64,000 bases of DNA from Nocardioides sp. (lineage in GTDB: Bacteria; Actinomycetota; Actinomycetes; Propionibacteriales; Nocardioidaceae). Position numbers and translations under genes: made by a program. The notes under the pieces were generated by a model. The model was not told the origin of the DNA and searched no databases. It was given only the letters and a program-made list of their open reading frames with translations. The stretch covers positions 204,227-268,226 of the forward strand of contig JACJWV010000004.1 in NCBI GenBank assembly GCA_020636915.1, in the 5' to 3' direction. Positions 40,874-50,882 of this stretch are shown piece after piece. Within the stretch, counting starts at the first letter, position 1; the number at the start of each line of letters is the position of its first letter.

Positions 40874-41782
40874 TCACCACTGGCCGGGCAACGGCCCGCC
40901 GTACCAGTGCTCGACCAGCGACCGGCTGATCGAGACACCGCCCGGCAGCAGCAGGGTGCCCGCCTCGGCGAGCTCGCGCATCTCGGCCCGCGTGAACCAG
41001 CGGGCGTCCTCGATCTCGTCCTGGTCGACGGTGACCTCGGTCGTCTCGGCGTGGGCGACGAAGCCGAGCATCAGGCTGGCCGGCAGCGGCCAGGGCTGGT
41101 TGCCGAAGTAGTCGACGCGGCCGACGCGGACGCCGACCTCCTCGCGCACCTCGCGGCGCACGGCGTCCTCGAGGGTCTCCCCCGGCTCGCAGAACCCCGC
41201 GAGGGTCGAGTAGCGGCCCTCGGGCCAGACCGCCTGCCGACCGAGCAGGCAGCGCTCGTCGTCGGCGCCGGGCTCTCCGGAGACGACGACCATGATCACC
41301 GCCGGGTCGGTGCGCGGGAACTGGGTGTGGCCGTTGCCGCAGACCAGCTCGTGGCCCGACCGTCGTGGGTGCAGCGGCGCCGCGCAGCGGGGGCAGTAGC
41401 GGGTGACGAAGAGCCACTCGGCCAGGCCCAGCGCGTGGAAGACCAGCGGCGCCACGGCGACCGCGTCGTCGGCGAGGTGCGGGAGCAGCCCGCGCAGGGG
41501 GGTCCACTCCCCCCGGGTCTGCTGGGACACCTCGGCGTCGACGACGACGGCGAACCAGGCGGCGCCGTCGTGCTCACCCAGCAGCACCCGCAGGCCGTCG
41601 GGCGCCTGGGTCGGTGACACCCAGTCGATCTGCCCGTCCCGGGGGCGGATCCGGGTGCCGGAGACGACCAGCACCCGGGTGCCCGGGTCCGCCCAGCGCT
41701 CCGCGAGCCACGCCTCGTCGGTGCGGTGCTCGGCGGTCCGGTCGTGCGGGTTCGCGGCCAGGCGCTCGTGGGGGAAGCTCAC
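40874..41782 (-). CDS. nudC: NAD+ diphosphatase NudC
   Basis: A 302-residue NUDIX enzyme hydrolysing NAD(H) to NMN(H) and AMP and removing NAD caps from RNA. A zinc ribbon (CPRCAAPLHPRRSGHELVCGNGH, about residue 130) precedes the NUDIX box GFCEPGETLEDAVRREVREEVG (about 196-217), followed by the NADH-pyrophosphatase signature QPWPLPASLM. In this protein, the last ligand position is His in GNGH. It lies 54 bases downstream of adnB on the same strand and is convergent with mrx1. Confidence 0.95.
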   Translation of the reverse strand: MSFPHERLAANPHDRTAEHRTDEAWLAERWADPGTRVLVVSGTRIRPRDGQIDWVSPTQAPDGLRVLLGEHDGAAWFAVVVDAEVSQQTRGEWTPLRGLLPHLADDAVAVAPLVFHALGLAEWLFVTRYCPRCAAPLHPRRSGHELVCGNGHTQFPRTDPAVIMVVVSGEPGADDERCLLGRQAVWPEGRYSTLAGFCEPGETLEDAVRREVREEVGVRVGRVDYFGNQPWPLPASLMLGFVAHAETTEVTVDQDEIEDARWFTRAEMRELAEAGTLLLPGGVSISRSLVEHWYGGPLPGQW

Positions 41783-41836
41783 CCGGGCGAGGCTAGCCGT
41801 CCGGTCGGCACCGGCCCACGCCCGGCGGGCGCGCCC

Positions 41837-44800
41837 TCACACCGCGAGCATCGCCTCCAGTGCCCGACGGTCCGGGAGGCCGGTGGGCTCCACCAGCTCA
41901 CCGGTGCGGACGTAGTAGAACGCGGCTCGCACGGACTCCAGCGGGACACCGTGCAGCTCGGCCCACGCGAGCCGGTAGATCCCGAGCTGGAGGGGGTCGG
42001 CGCTCGCCGACCGGTTGGTCTTCCAGTCCACGACGAGGAACCCCCCGTCGGGCTCCGGGTAGACCGCGTCGATGCGACCGCGGACGACCTGTCCCGCGAG
42101 GACGAGGGCGAACGGCGCCTCGACCTGGTGGGGCACCCGGGTCGCGAAGGGCCCGGACTCGAAGGTCGCGATGAGCTCCTTGAGGTCGGAGTCGTCGTCG
42201 ATGCCGGCGTCGGCGCGACCCGGCAGATCGTCGTAGTCGAAGAGGTCCTGCTGGCCGAACCTGGCCTCCACCCACGCGTGGAACCGGGTGCCGAACCGGG
42301 CGGCGGACGACGGCGGCCGCGGCATCGGGCGAGCGAGCTCGCGGGCGAAGGCCTCCGGGTCGTCCCGCAACCGGGCGAGCGCCGTCGCCGACAGGCTCGA
42401 CGGCAGCGCCACCGCGCGATCGGCGCCGCGGTCGCGGCGCGCCTCCGCGAGCAGCCGGTCGAGCTCGGCGTCCCAGTCGGCGACCCGGGCGGTCTCGATC
42501 ATGTCGAGCCCCGCGTCGCTCGCGGCGACGTCGGCCTCGCGGACCCGGCGTGCCGCGTCGACCCGCAGCGCGGCCTCACGGCCGGTGCCGGTCACCGGCC
42601 AGGGCCGGGCGGGGTCGACCGCGTCGTAGGGGTTCGGGTCGCCCCGTTGCGGCTTGTCGAGCCAGGTGACCGGCTCGCCCCACGCCTCGAGCTGGTCACG
42701 GACGACCCGCTGGTACGCCGACGGACCGAACGGCGTCGCGCGCGGGCTCCAGAGGTAGGAGCTGACGGACAGGTGGTGGGCGGCCCGGGTGAAGGCGACG
42801 TACCCGAGCCGCAGCTCCTCCTCGGCGTCGTGGTCGCGGGTGGCCGCGCGGTAGGCGTCGAGCGCGGCCTTGTCGTGGCCCTCGAGCTGGGGCAGGTCGT
42901 GGGCGTCGCCACGCAGCGGCGCGGGCAGGATGGCCGGCGAGGAGGTCCACAGGGTCCGGGAGCGGTTGGACGGGAACCGGGTCTCGCAGACGCCGACGAG
43001 GAAGACCGCGTCCCACTCCAGGCCCTTGGAACGGTGGACGGTCAGCAGCTTCACGGAGTCGGCCTCGGTCGGGGTCGCGACGTCGAGGCCGTTGCCCTGG
43101 TCGTCCTCGGCGGTGAGGTAGGCGAGCAGCGCCGGCAGCGTGACGTCGCCGTCGACGGCTTGGAACTCCGCGACGGCCTTGACGAACAGGTCGAGGTTGT
43201 CGCGGCGGGCGGACGCCGCCGGGCTGACCGCGGAGGCGAGCTCGACGTCGGTGCCGCTGGTGTCGATGATCCGGCGGACGATGTCGAGGAGCGGCTCGCC
43301 CACGGCGGTGCGCAGCATCCGCAGCTCGGCGGACAGCAGGGCGAACCGTTCCACCGCCTCCGGCGCGTAGGGCAGGTCGCCCGGGTCGGCCAGCGCGTCG
43401 TCGAGCGACGGGATCTCGGCCGGGTCGATCCCGTCGGCGATCTCGAGGAGGCTCTCGGTGACCGAGCCCGCGGTCGCGCTGCGGCCGCGGCGACCCGCGA
43501 TCTCGTGCGCCCGCTGGCTGAGCAGGCGCAGGTCGCGCGGGCCGATGGCCCAGCGCGGACCCGTGAGCAGCGTCAGCAGGGAGGCGTTCGCGGTCACGTC
43601 GTGCAGGAGGTGGAGCGTCGCGACGATCTCGGCGACCTCGGGGAGCCGCAGCAGGCCGGAGAGGCCGACGATCTCGACCGGGATGCCGGCGCCGGTCAGC
43701 GCGTCGAAGACGTCCTCGGCGTGGGCGTTGTCGCGGGTGAGGACGCCGATCCTCGCCCAGCCCCCGGGGTCGGGTCGGGCGTCGTGTGCCTCCTGGACCG
43801 CCGCCACCAGCCACGCGAGCTCGTCGGCGTGGGTCGGGAAGACCTGCGTGGTCACCGTGCCGGCCGCAGCCTCGGGCTTGGCGACGAGCGGCTCGACCTG
43901 GGGGTACTTCTCGTACAGCGGCGCCGCGAGGCGGTTGGCCACCTCGAGGATGCGGGCGTCGGAGCGCCGGTTGACCGTCAGGGGGTAGGTCGGCACCGGA
44001 CCGCCCTCCGCGGCCGGGAAGGATCCCGCGAAGTCGAGGATGTTGGACACCGAGGCACCACGCCAGCCGTAGATCGCCTGGTTGGGGTCGCCGACCGCGG
44101 TGACCGGGTGTCCGCCGCCGAAGAGCCGGGACAGCATCACGGCCTGGGCGACCGAGGTGTCCTGGTACTCGTCGAGCAGCACCACCTTGAACCGGGCGCG
44201 CTCGAGCTCGCCGACCCCGGGCTGCTCGCTGGCCAGCCGCGCACCGAGCTCGATCTGGTCGGAGAAGTCCATCAGCCCCAGGTCGGCCTTGAGCCGTCGG
44301 TACGCCGCGACCAGCCCGAGCAGCTCCGAGCGGCGGTCGATCGCGGAGATCGCCTTCTCGATCGCCTCGCGGTAGGTGACGCGCGACTTCCCCGCCACCT
44401 CGTCGGCCAGCGCACGCTCGAAGCCCGCCCGGGCCTCGGCGTCGAGCGCGCGCACGGCGTCGGGCGCGACGAGGTGCTCGCTCATCGCACTGTCGAGCGC
44501 GAGGAGGTTCTGGATCACCGTCGCCGGGTGGTCGGAGAGGTGCCGCACGTCGCCGGTGAACCGGTCGACCGCCCGGGCGCCGAGCTGGTAGCGCGCTGCG
44601 TCGGTGATCACCCGGGTGTCGGGCTCGTGGCCGATCCTCAGGCCGTGGTCGGTGAGCAGCCCGGCGGCGTACGCGTTGTACGTCGCGACGGTCGGCTCGA
44701 GCACGTCGCCGGATCCGTCGGGGTCCTCCTCCGCCTCCTCCAGCGCGCCGGCAGCGTCGAGCGCCTGCCGGATCCGCTGCCGCAGCTCGCTCGCGGCCTT

Positions 44801-45028
44801 GGTGGTGAACGTCAGGCCGAGCACCTCGTGGGGCCGGACCTGTCCGGTCACGACGAGGAAGACGACGCGGGCGGCCATCAGCGTGGTCTTGCCGGACCCG
44901 GCGCCGGCGATGACGACGGCCGGCGCCAGCGGCGCGGAGATGGCCGCCCACTGCTGCGCGCTCGGGGCGTACGGCGTGCGCATCACCTCGGCGAGCGCCT
45001 CGGGGGTGTCGATGCTCCTGGGCGTCAC
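41837..45028 (-). CDS. adnB: AdnB helicase-nuclease subunit
   Basis: A 1063-residue UvrD-type motor with a C-terminal RecB nuclease; with AdnA it resects double-strand breaks in mycobacteria. Motifs: GAGSGKTTLMAARV, LLDEYQDTSVAQ, GDPNQAIYGWRGA, TVHRSKGLEWDAVFLVG, LGYVAFTRA and the nuclease GRIDAVYPEPDGGFLVVDWKTNR. The GTG start at 45028 overlaps the adnA stop. Corresponds to Rv3201c. The potassium-channel gene that separates it from nudC in M. tuberculosis is absent. Confidence 0.93.
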   Translation of the reverse strand: MTPRSIDTPEALAEVMRTPYAPSAQQWAAISAPLAPAVVIAGAGSGKTTLMAARVVFLVVTGQVRPHEVLGLTFTTKAASELRQRIRQALDAAGALEEAEEDPDGSGDVLEPTVATYNAYAAGLLTDHGLRIGHEPDTRVITDAARYQLGARAVDRFTGDVRHLSDHPATVIQNLLALDSAMSEHLVAPDAVRALDAEARAGFERALADEVAGKSRVTYREAIEKAISAIDRRSELLGLVAAYRRLKADLGLMDFSDQIELGARLASEQPGVGELERARFKVVLLDEYQDTSVAQAVMLSRLFGGGHPVTAVGDPNQAIYGWRGASVSNILDFAGSFPAAEGGPVPTYPLTVNRRSDARILEVANRLAAPLYEKYPQVEPLVAKPEAAAGTVTTQVFPTHADELAWLVAAVQEAHDARPDPGGWARIGVLTRDNAHAEDVFDALTGAGIPVEIVGLSGLLRLPEVAEIVATLHLLHDVTANASLLTLLTGPRWAIGPRDLRLLSQRAHEIAGRRGRSATAGSVTESLLEIADGIDPAEIPSLDDALADPGDLPYAPEAVERFALLSAELRMLRTAVGEPLLDIVRRIIDTSGTDVELASAVSPAASARRDNLDLFVKAVAEFQAVDGDVTLPALLAYLTAEDDQGNGLDVATPTEADSVKLLTVHRSKGLEWDAVFLVGVCETRFPSNRSRTLWTSSPAILPAPLRGDAHDLPQLEGHDKAALDAYRAATRDHDAEEELRLGYVAFTRAAHHLSVSSYLWSPRATPFGPSAYQRVVRDQLEAWGEPVTWLDKPQRGDPNPYDAVDPARPWPVTGTGREAALRVDAARRVREADVAASDAGLDMIETARVADWDAELDRLLAEARRDRGADRAVALPSSLSATALARLRDDPEAFARELARPMPRPPSSAARFGTRFHAWVEARFGQQDLFDYDDLPGRADAGIDDDSDLKELIATFESGPFATRVPHQVEAPFALVLAGQVVRGRIDAVYPEPDGGFLVVDWKTNRSASADPLQLGIYRLAWAELHGVPLESVRAAFYYVRTGELVEPTGLPDRRALEAMLAV

Positions 45029-48000
45029 TGGCTGGTCACCGGGCCCGCGCTCTTGATCGGGCAGATCGGGACGAACCCGCAGTCGCGGCAGTGCTGGCCC
45101 GCCACCGCCGGGAACGACTCCCCGCGCAGCAGCGACGACGCGTGCTCCAGCCGGAGCCGGAGGGCGTCGCGCTCGGCGCCGTCCTCGGGCTGGGGATCCT
45201 GGGCCTGCACGACCGCGGTCTCCCCGCCGTCGGTGAGGCCGAGCTGCACGAGCTCCGCGCCGCCCGCACGGGCGCCGGGTGCGAGCTCGTCGACGGCGCC
45301 GTGGTCGACGGCGAACTGGTAGAGCCCGAGCTGGACGTGGCTCCCGACGGCCTTGGCGCTCGGCTTGCTGCGCCCCGACTTGAGGTCGACCACGACGACG
45401 TCGCCGTCGGCGTCGAGCTCGAGCCGGTCGGCGTACCCGGAGAGCTGCACCTGCTCGCCGCTCTCGAGCTCGACCACGGTCGAGAACCTGGCCTCGGTCT
45501 CGACGAGCCGGCGCGGGTTGGCGGCGTGCCACTGGAGGAACCGGCCGATCGCGGCACGGACCCGCTCGTGCTCGCGCTGCCGGGACCAGGGGGTGCGGAA
45601 GTCGAGCCGGTCCCAGACCGCGTCGACGTGCTCCATGAGGACGTCGACCGTCGGCTCCAGCTCACCGGTCGCGACCCGCTGGGCGAGTTCGTGGAGGATC
45701 TCGCCGAGGTTGGCGGACTGGTGGGCACGGGCGATCCCGCCCGCCTCGCGCTCGAGGAACCACTGGGTCGGGCAGACCGCGATCGACTCCAGCAGGGTCG
45801 CCGAGACCGGCACCGGCCGGTCGGGGTCGCGCACCGGCTGCACCGACCGGGTCGCCGCACGCGTCCCCCACCAGGTCGACGGGTCGGCCATGCGGACCTC
45901 GGGCGCCAGGCGCGCCAGCCGCCGGGCGGCGGCCTCGCGGAGCGGCTCGGAGGTGTCGGGGTCGGCCAGGGTGCGGCGCAGCTCGGCGACCAGCCCCGCC
46001 AGCGACAGCGGCCGTGGCGGGCGGCCCACGACGCGCTCGACGGTGACCCCGAGCTCCTCGAGGAAGCGCGACGGCTGCTCGCCGTCGTCGTCGGCGGACG
46101 CGACCGCGGTGACGACCAGCCGCTGCCGGGCGCGAGTGCACGCGACGTAGAAGAGCCGTCGCTCCTCCAGCAGCAGCTCGCGCGCCGAGACGGGTGGCAC
46201 GACGCCGTGCTCGCCGATCCGGTCGGCCCCGAGCAGCGTCGAGCGACGCCGCAGGTCGGGCCAGCCGTCCTGCTGGACGTGGGCGACCACCACCACCCGC
46301 CACTCCAGCCCCTTGGACCGGTGGGCGGTCAGGAGGCGGACCGCGGCGCCGCGCGCCCCGCGGTCGGCGAGGGTGTCGGCGGGGATCTGCTGCTGCACCA
46401 GGGTCGCCAGGAAGGCCCGGACGCCGACGTGGTCGCGCTGCTCCTCCGAGCGCGCCGCGACGTCGAAGAGCGCGCACACGGAGTCGAGGTCGCGATGCGC
46501 CCGGCGCGCCGCTCCACCGCCCAGGTCGACCGCCCGGCGCAGCCGGGCCGGCCAGCCGGTGCGCGACCACAGCGTCCAGAGCAGCTCCTCCGCCGAGCCG
46601 CCCGCCCGCATCTCCTCGCGGGCGTCGAGCAGCAGCTGGGTCAACGCCCGTGCGCGCACGACCTCGGGGCCCTCGAGCCCGTCGAGGAACCCGGGCTCCA
46701 CGACGACGCACCGGACCAGCTCGCGCGACGTGCGCGGCGTACGTCCCTCGGCCCTGCTGTGCTCCTTCTCGCGGGTGCGGAGCCGCCGCGCGAGCCGGCG
46801 CAGGTCTCCGGCGTCGAGGCCGCCCAGGGGCCCCAGCAGCAGGCCCTCGACCCGGGCCGGGTCGAGGTGGTCGACGTGGTCGACGTCGCCCCCGGGGGGC
46901 TGGGCGTCCAGGCTGACCACGGCGCGCAGCGCGTCGAGCAGCGGCAGGACGGCCGGGTCCCGCACCAGCGGGACCTCGTCGCTGGCCACCTCGACCGGGA
47001 CCCCGGCCGCACCGAGCGCGCGTCGCAGCGGCGGGATCGAGGTCCGGCCGGAACGGACCAGGACCGCCATCTCGTCCCAGGGGACGCCGTCCTCGAGGTG
47101 GGCGCGGCGGAGCAGGTCCGCGAGGTGCTCGGCCTCGGCGCGGTCGGTGTCGAAGGTGCGGACCAGCACCCGGCCGTCACCCCGGGGATCGGCAGGGTCG
47201 CGCGGCGCCGCCTCCGGGGCGAGGAACGCGGCGCGCGCCTCCTCGGGGATGCTGCCCGGCAGCGCGAGCCGGCCGGCGACGCGCTGCGACGCCACGAGCA
47301 GGCGCGGCCCGAACCGCCGGGTGGTGCGCAGCGCCACGACGTCGGCCGGCGCCCCGTCGGCGCGGGGGAAGGCGGCCGGGAAGTCGAGGATCCCGCGCAC
47401 CTCGGCGCCCCGGAACCCGTAGATCGACTGGTGCGGGTCGCCCACGACCACCAGGTCACGACCGTCGCCGGCCAGCGCCCGGAGCAGGGCGACCTGACCG
47501 GGGTCGGTGTCCTGGTACTCGTCGACGAAGACCGCCGAGATGCGGCCCCGGAGCTCGTCGCGGTGCGCCTCGGCCTCGATCGTGGCGCGGCGGATCAGGT
47601 CGGCGTAGTCGGTCGCGCCCTGGGAGTCGAGGTTGGTGAGGTACTGGTCGAGGAACAGCCCGGCGGCGACCAGCTCCGGCAGCCCCTCGGCCTCCCCCAG
47701 CGCCCGCAGGCCGTGGCCGTCGAGGCCCTTCTCGCGGGCGCGGGACAAGACGGCGTGGACCTCGCGGGCGAAGCCCCGGGTGTCGACCGCACGGGCCAGG
47801 GCCGGCGGCCAGACGACCGACTCGGGGTGGTCGGTGAGCAGCTCGCGCAGCACGACGTCCTGCTCCGGCGCGGAGAGCAGGCGCAGCGGCGCCTCGTAGA
47901 GCTCGGCCGGCGCGTAGCGGCGGATCAGGGCGTAGGCGAAGGAGTGGAAGGTCGAGCTCAGCGCGGTCGCGGTCGTGCGGCCGAGCCGGGCGGTGACGCG

Positions 48001-48252
48001 GTCGCGCAGCTGCTCCGCGGCCTTGCGGGAGAAGGTCAGGGCGAGCACCTCGTCGGGCCGCACGCCCCGGCGCTCGATGCGCTCCACGATCGCCTCGACC
48101 AGCGTGGTGGTCTTGCCGGTGCCGGGGCCGGCGAGGACGAGGAGCGGCCCGCCGGGGTGGTCGACGACCCGCTGCTGGTGCTCGTCGAGCGTCGGGACCG
48201 TGACGGCGGCGTCGGGACGCACCAGGTGGTAGCCGGTGTCCGTGGTCGCCAT
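45025..48252 (-). CDS. adnA: AdnA helicase-nuclease subunit with iron-sulfur cysteines
   Basis: A 1075-residue protein of the same dual architecture: GPGTGKTTTLVEAIV (about residue 43), VDEYQDTDPGQ, GDPHQSIYGFRG, TAHRSKGLEWRVVVV and VACTRARQRLV, then a RecB-type nuclease domain with VVVDLKSGRSK. Cysteines at CPTQWFLE and near the C-terminus CRDCGFVPIC resemble the four-Cys iron-sulfur cluster of AddB-like nucleases. ATG 48252 is the best start. Corresponds to Rv3202c; the adnAB operon is divergent from the PfpI gene. Confidence 0.93.
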   Translation of the reverse strand: MATTDTGYHLVRPDAAVTVPTLDEHQQRVVDHPGGPLLVLAGPGTGKTTTLVEAIVERIERRGVRPDEVLALTFSRKAAEQLRDRVTARLGRTTATALSSTFHSFAYALIRRYAPAELYEAPLRLLSAPEQDVVLRELLTDHPESVVWPPALARAVDTRGFAREVHAVLSRAREKGLDGHGLRALGEAEGLPELVAAGLFLDQYLTNLDSQGATDYADLIRRATIEAEAHRDELRGRISAVFVDEYQDTDPGQVALLRALAGDGRDLVVVGDPHQSIYGFRGAEVRGILDFPAAFPRADGAPADVVALRTTRRFGPRLLVASQRVAGRLALPGSIPEEARAAFLAPEAAPRDPADPRGDGRVLVRTFDTDRAEAEHLADLLRRAHLEDGVPWDEMAVLVRSGRTSIPPLRRALGAAGVPVEVASDEVPLVRDPAVLPLLDALRAVVSLDAQPPGGDVDHVDHLDPARVEGLLLGPLGGLDAGDLRRLARRLRTREKEHSRAEGRTPRTSRELVRCVVVEPGFLDGLEGPEVVRARALTQLLLDAREEMRAGGSAEELLWTLWSRTGWPARLRRAVDLGGGAARRAHRDLDSVCALFDVAARSEEQRDHVGVRAFLATLVQQQIPADTLADRGARGAAVRLLTAHRSKGLEWRVVVVAHVQQDGWPDLRRRSTLLGADRIGEHGVVPPVSARELLLEERRLFYVACTRARQRLVVTAVASADDDGEQPSRFLEELGVTVERVVGRPPRPLSLAGLVAELRRTLADPDTSEPLREAAARRLARLAPEVRMADPSTWWGTRAATRSVQPVRDPDRPVPVSATLLESIAVCPTQWFLEREAGGIARAHQSANLGEILHELAQRVATGELEPTVDVLMEHVDAVWDRLDFRTPWSRQREHERVRAAIGRFLQWHAANPRRLVETEARFSTVVELESGEQVQLSGYADRLELDADGDVVVVDLKSGRSKPSAKAVGSHVQLGLYQFAVDHGAVDELAPGARAGGAELVQLGLTDGGETAVVQAQDPQPEDGAERDALRLRLEHASSLLRGESFPAVAGQHCRDCGFVPICPIKSAGPVTSQ

Positions 48253-48300
48253 GCGGCCATTCGACCATCCGGCACCGACAGCGGCCGGCCACCCCCCACA

Positions 48301-48900
48301 ATGGGCGACGTGAGCCATCGCACCGTCGCCATCCTCGCCTTCGACGACATGGAGGTGCTCGACTTCGCCGGGCCCTACGAGGTGTTCAACGTCGCCGGCG
48401 AGCTGGGCGAGGGCAACCCGTTCCAGGTGTTCTCCGTGGGGCTCACCGGCGCCCCGGCCGTCGGCCGCGGCGGCTTCACCGTGCTGCCGACGTACTCCCT
48501 CGACGACGCTCCGCCGCCGGACCTGCTGGTCCTGCCCGGCGGGGCCGGCACCCGGCCGCTGGTGCACGACGAGCGGCTGGTCGACTGGATCCGGGACCGG
48601 GCCGCCGAGGTCGAGCTCCTGCTCTCGGTCTGCACCGGCGCCCTCCTGCTCGGCGCGGCCGGGCTGCTCGAGCGACGGACGGCGACCACGCACCACGACG
48701 CGTACGACGAGCTGGCCGCCGTCTCGCCGACGACGAAGGTGGTCCGGGGCCAGCGCTTCGTCCGCAGCAGCGACACGGTCCTGACCTCGGCCGGGGTGTC
48801 GGCGGGCGTGGACCTCGCGCTGCACGTCGTGCAGCTGCTCGCGGGGCAGGAGACGCGGGACCGCACCGCCGCCGAGATGGAGTGGATGTGGCAGTCCTGA
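48301..48900 (+). CDS. DJ-1/PfpI family protein, isonitrile-hydratase-like
   Basis: A 199-residue class I amidotransferase-like protein. The nucleophile elbow LLSVCTGALLLGAAGLL (Cys about residue 117) and TTHHDAYDEL match isonitrile hydratase and ThiJ relatives, as does the N-terminal FDDMEVLDFAGPYEVF. No AraC HTH is present. ATG 48301 or GTG 48310 may start it. Activity on isonitriles is a family guess. Divergent from adnA by 48 bases. Confidence 0.83.
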   Translation: MGDVSHRTVAILAFDDMEVLDFAGPYEVFNVAGELGEGNPFQVFSVGLTGAPAVGRGGFTVLPTYSLDDAPPPDLLVLPGGAGTRPLVHDERLVDWIRDRAAEVELLLSVCTGALLLGAAGLLERRTATTHHDAYDELAAVSPTTKVVRGQRFVRSSDTVLTSAGVSAGVDLALHVVQLLAGQETRDRTAAEMEWMWQS

Positions 48901-48963
48901 TCGACCCGCGTTGGCACCTCTCGCCGTAGGCGGCGCTCGCGCAGGTCAGTAGCGTGCACGCCC

Positions 48964-50121
48964 ATGGGTGAAGGACCGCTCTCCGACCTGCTGGTGCTCG
49001 ACCTGACCCGCGCACTGGCCGGGCCGCACGCCGGGATGATGCTCGGCGACCTCGGCGCACGCGTGATCAAGGTGGAGTCGCCGACGGGCGACGACACCCG
49101 CGGCTGGGGCCCGCCGTTCGTCGGCGAGGGGACCGAGCGCGAGTCGACCTACTTCATGGCCGCCAACCGCAACAAGGAGTCGCTGGTCCTCGACCTCAAG
49201 ACCGAGGAGGACCGCGAGGTGCTGGCGCGGCTGGTCGAGCGGGCCGACGTCCTGATGGAGAACTTCCGGGTGGGGGTGATGGACCGGCTCGGCTTCTCGG
49301 TGGAGCGGCTGCACCAGCTCAACCCGGGGCTGGTCGTCATGTCGATCACCGGCTTCGGGCACGACGGCCCGGAGGCCCGGCGGGCCGGCTACGACCAGAT
49401 CGCGCAGGGCGAGGGCGGCCTGATGTCGATCACCGGGACCCAGCAGCCGACCAAGGTCGGGGTGCCGATCGCGGACCTGATCGCCGGGATGAACGGCGCC
49501 TTCGGCGTGCTGGCCGCCCTCCACGAGCGCACCCGGACCGGGCGCGGCCGCGTCGTGCGCACCTCGCTGCTGGCGGGGATGATCGGCGTGCACGCCTTCC
49601 AGGGCACCCGGTGGACCGTGGCCGGGGAGGTCCCCGGTCTCGCGGGCGACCACCACCCGTCGATCGCGCCCTACGGCATGTTCGAGACGGCCACGGCGCC
49701 GGTGCAGATCGCGTGCGGCTCGGAGAACCTGTGGCGCGCGCTGTGCGGCGCCCTCGGGTGGGACCCGGCCGACCCGGTGTTCGCCACCAACCCCGACCGG
49801 GTGGCCCACCGCGACGCGCTCGTGGCCCGGATCGAGGCGCTCTTCGCCGGGCACCCCGCCGAGCACTGGCTCGAGCTCCTCGCCGAGGCCGGCGTGCCGT
49901 CCGGGAAGGTCCGCTCGATGGACGACGTCTACACCTGGGACCAGGTGCTCTCGCAGGGGCTGCTGCTCACCGTCGAGCACGCGACGCGGGGCGAGCTGCG
50001 GCTGCCCGGCTCCCCGATCCGCTTCGACGACAACCCCTTCTCCGGCGGCCGGGCCGAGCACCTCCCGCCGCCGACGCTCGACCAGCACGGCGCCGCGATC
50101 CGGGAGTGGCTGGACTCGTGA
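48964..50121 (+). CDS. CaiB/BaiF family CoA transferase
   Basis: A 385-residue class III CoA-transferase. Typical features are VLDLTRALAGPHAGMMLGDLGARVIKVE (residues 10-37), NKESLVLDLKTEEDR, NFRVGVMDRLGF, and the catalytic aspartate in AGYDQIAQGEGG (about residue 142). The C-terminal PSGKVRSMDDVYTWDQV is family-typical. It overlaps the methyltransferase gene by four bases. Acyl substrates cannot be read; it may be involved in oxalate, carnitine or fatty-acid CoA exchange. Confidence 0.88.
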   Translation: MGEGPLSDLLVLDLTRALAGPHAGMMLGDLGARVIKVESPTGDDTRGWGPPFVGEGTERESTYFMAANRNKESLVLDLKTEEDREVLARLVERADVLMENFRVGVMDRLGFSVERLHQLNPGLVVMSITGFGHDGPEARRAGYDQIAQGEGGLMSITGTQQPTKVGVPIADLIAGMNGAFGVLAALHERTRTGRGRVVRTSLLAGMIGVHAFQGTRWTVAGEVPGLAGDHHPSIAPYGMFETATAPVQIACGSENLWRALCGALGWDPADPVFATNPDRVAHRDALVARIEALFAGHPAEHWLELLAEAGVPSGKVRSMDDVYTWDQVLSQGLLLTVEHATRGELRLPGSPIRFDDNPFSGGRAEHLPPPTLDQHGAAIREWLDS

Positions 50122-50762
50122 GCCGCGACTGGCACGCCTGGCACGAGAAGTACGACGACCCGACGTCGTCGCTCTCCCGCCGGCTCGCGGTCGTGCGGTC
50201 CGAGCTCGGCTCGCTGCTCGCGGCGGCGGACGCGCCGGTGAGGCTCGTCAGCCTCTGCGCTGGGGACGGCCGCGACACCCTGCCGGTGCTGGCCGACGCG
50301 CAGGCCGAGGTGGACGCGGTGCTCGTCGAGCTCGACCCCGGGCTCGCGGAGCAGGCGCGGGCGACCGCGGACGCGCTCGGCCTCGACCGGGTCGAGGTGC
50401 GCACCGCGGACGCCGGCACGACCGACACGTTCGCGGACGCCTGCCCGGCGGACGTGCTGCTCGCGTGCGGCGTCTTCGGCAACGTGCGCGACGACGGCGT
50501 CGCCGCGACGGTCGCCGCGCTGCCGTCGCTGCTCACGCACGGGGCGCACGTCGTCTGGACCCGCGGCCGGCAGGTCCCGCACGACCCGACCGAGGTGGAC
50601 GGCGACCCGAGCCTGGTCGTCCGCGACCTCTTCGCCGCCACCGGCTTCGAACAGGTCTCCTTCGTCCGCCCCGACGACGCCGGGTTCCGGGTCGGCGTGC
50701 ACCGCTGGCCCGGGGCCACCGGCACCCCGCGGCCGGGGCACCGGCTCTTCTCGTTCGTCTGA
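50118..50762 (+). CDS. Class I SAM-dependent methyltransferase
   Basis: A 214-residue protein with a Rossmann SAM-binding core: VSLCAGDGRDTLPVL (motif I, about residue 43), VLVELDPGLAEQARATA (motif II) and DVLLACGVFGNV (motif IV). GTG 50118 overlaps the CoA-transferase stop. The C-terminal GFRVGVHRWPG is probably substrate-binding. The substrate is unknown. It is coupled to the CoA transferase. Confidence 0.8.
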   Translation: MSRDWHAWHEKYDDPTSSLSRRLAVVRSELGSLLAAADAPVRLVSLCAGDGRDTLPVLADAQAEVDAVLVELDPGLAEQARATADALGLDRVEVRTADAGTTDTFADACPADVLLACGVFGNVRDDGVAATVAALPSLLTHGAHVVWTRGRQVPHDPTEVDGDPSLVVRDLFAATGFEQVSFVRPDDAGFRVGVHRWPGATGTPRPGHRLFSFV

Positions 50763-50882
50763 CGCGTCGGCGTACCCCCTCACCCGATCCGGGTGGTCCG
50801 GCGCGCCCCCTGCCTCTGCCACGTTGAGGGAGGACCCCGCCCGTGCGGAGCGGCGGGACCACCGTGTGCGCAGGAGGACGCC

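Noticed and set aside
41726..48300. Two plus-strand open frames of more than 1000 codons opposite adnA and adnB
   Set aside because: Both are shadows of adnAB. Only the last 200 codons of the second (48301-48900), beyond adnA, are a genuine gene (DJ-1/PfpI).
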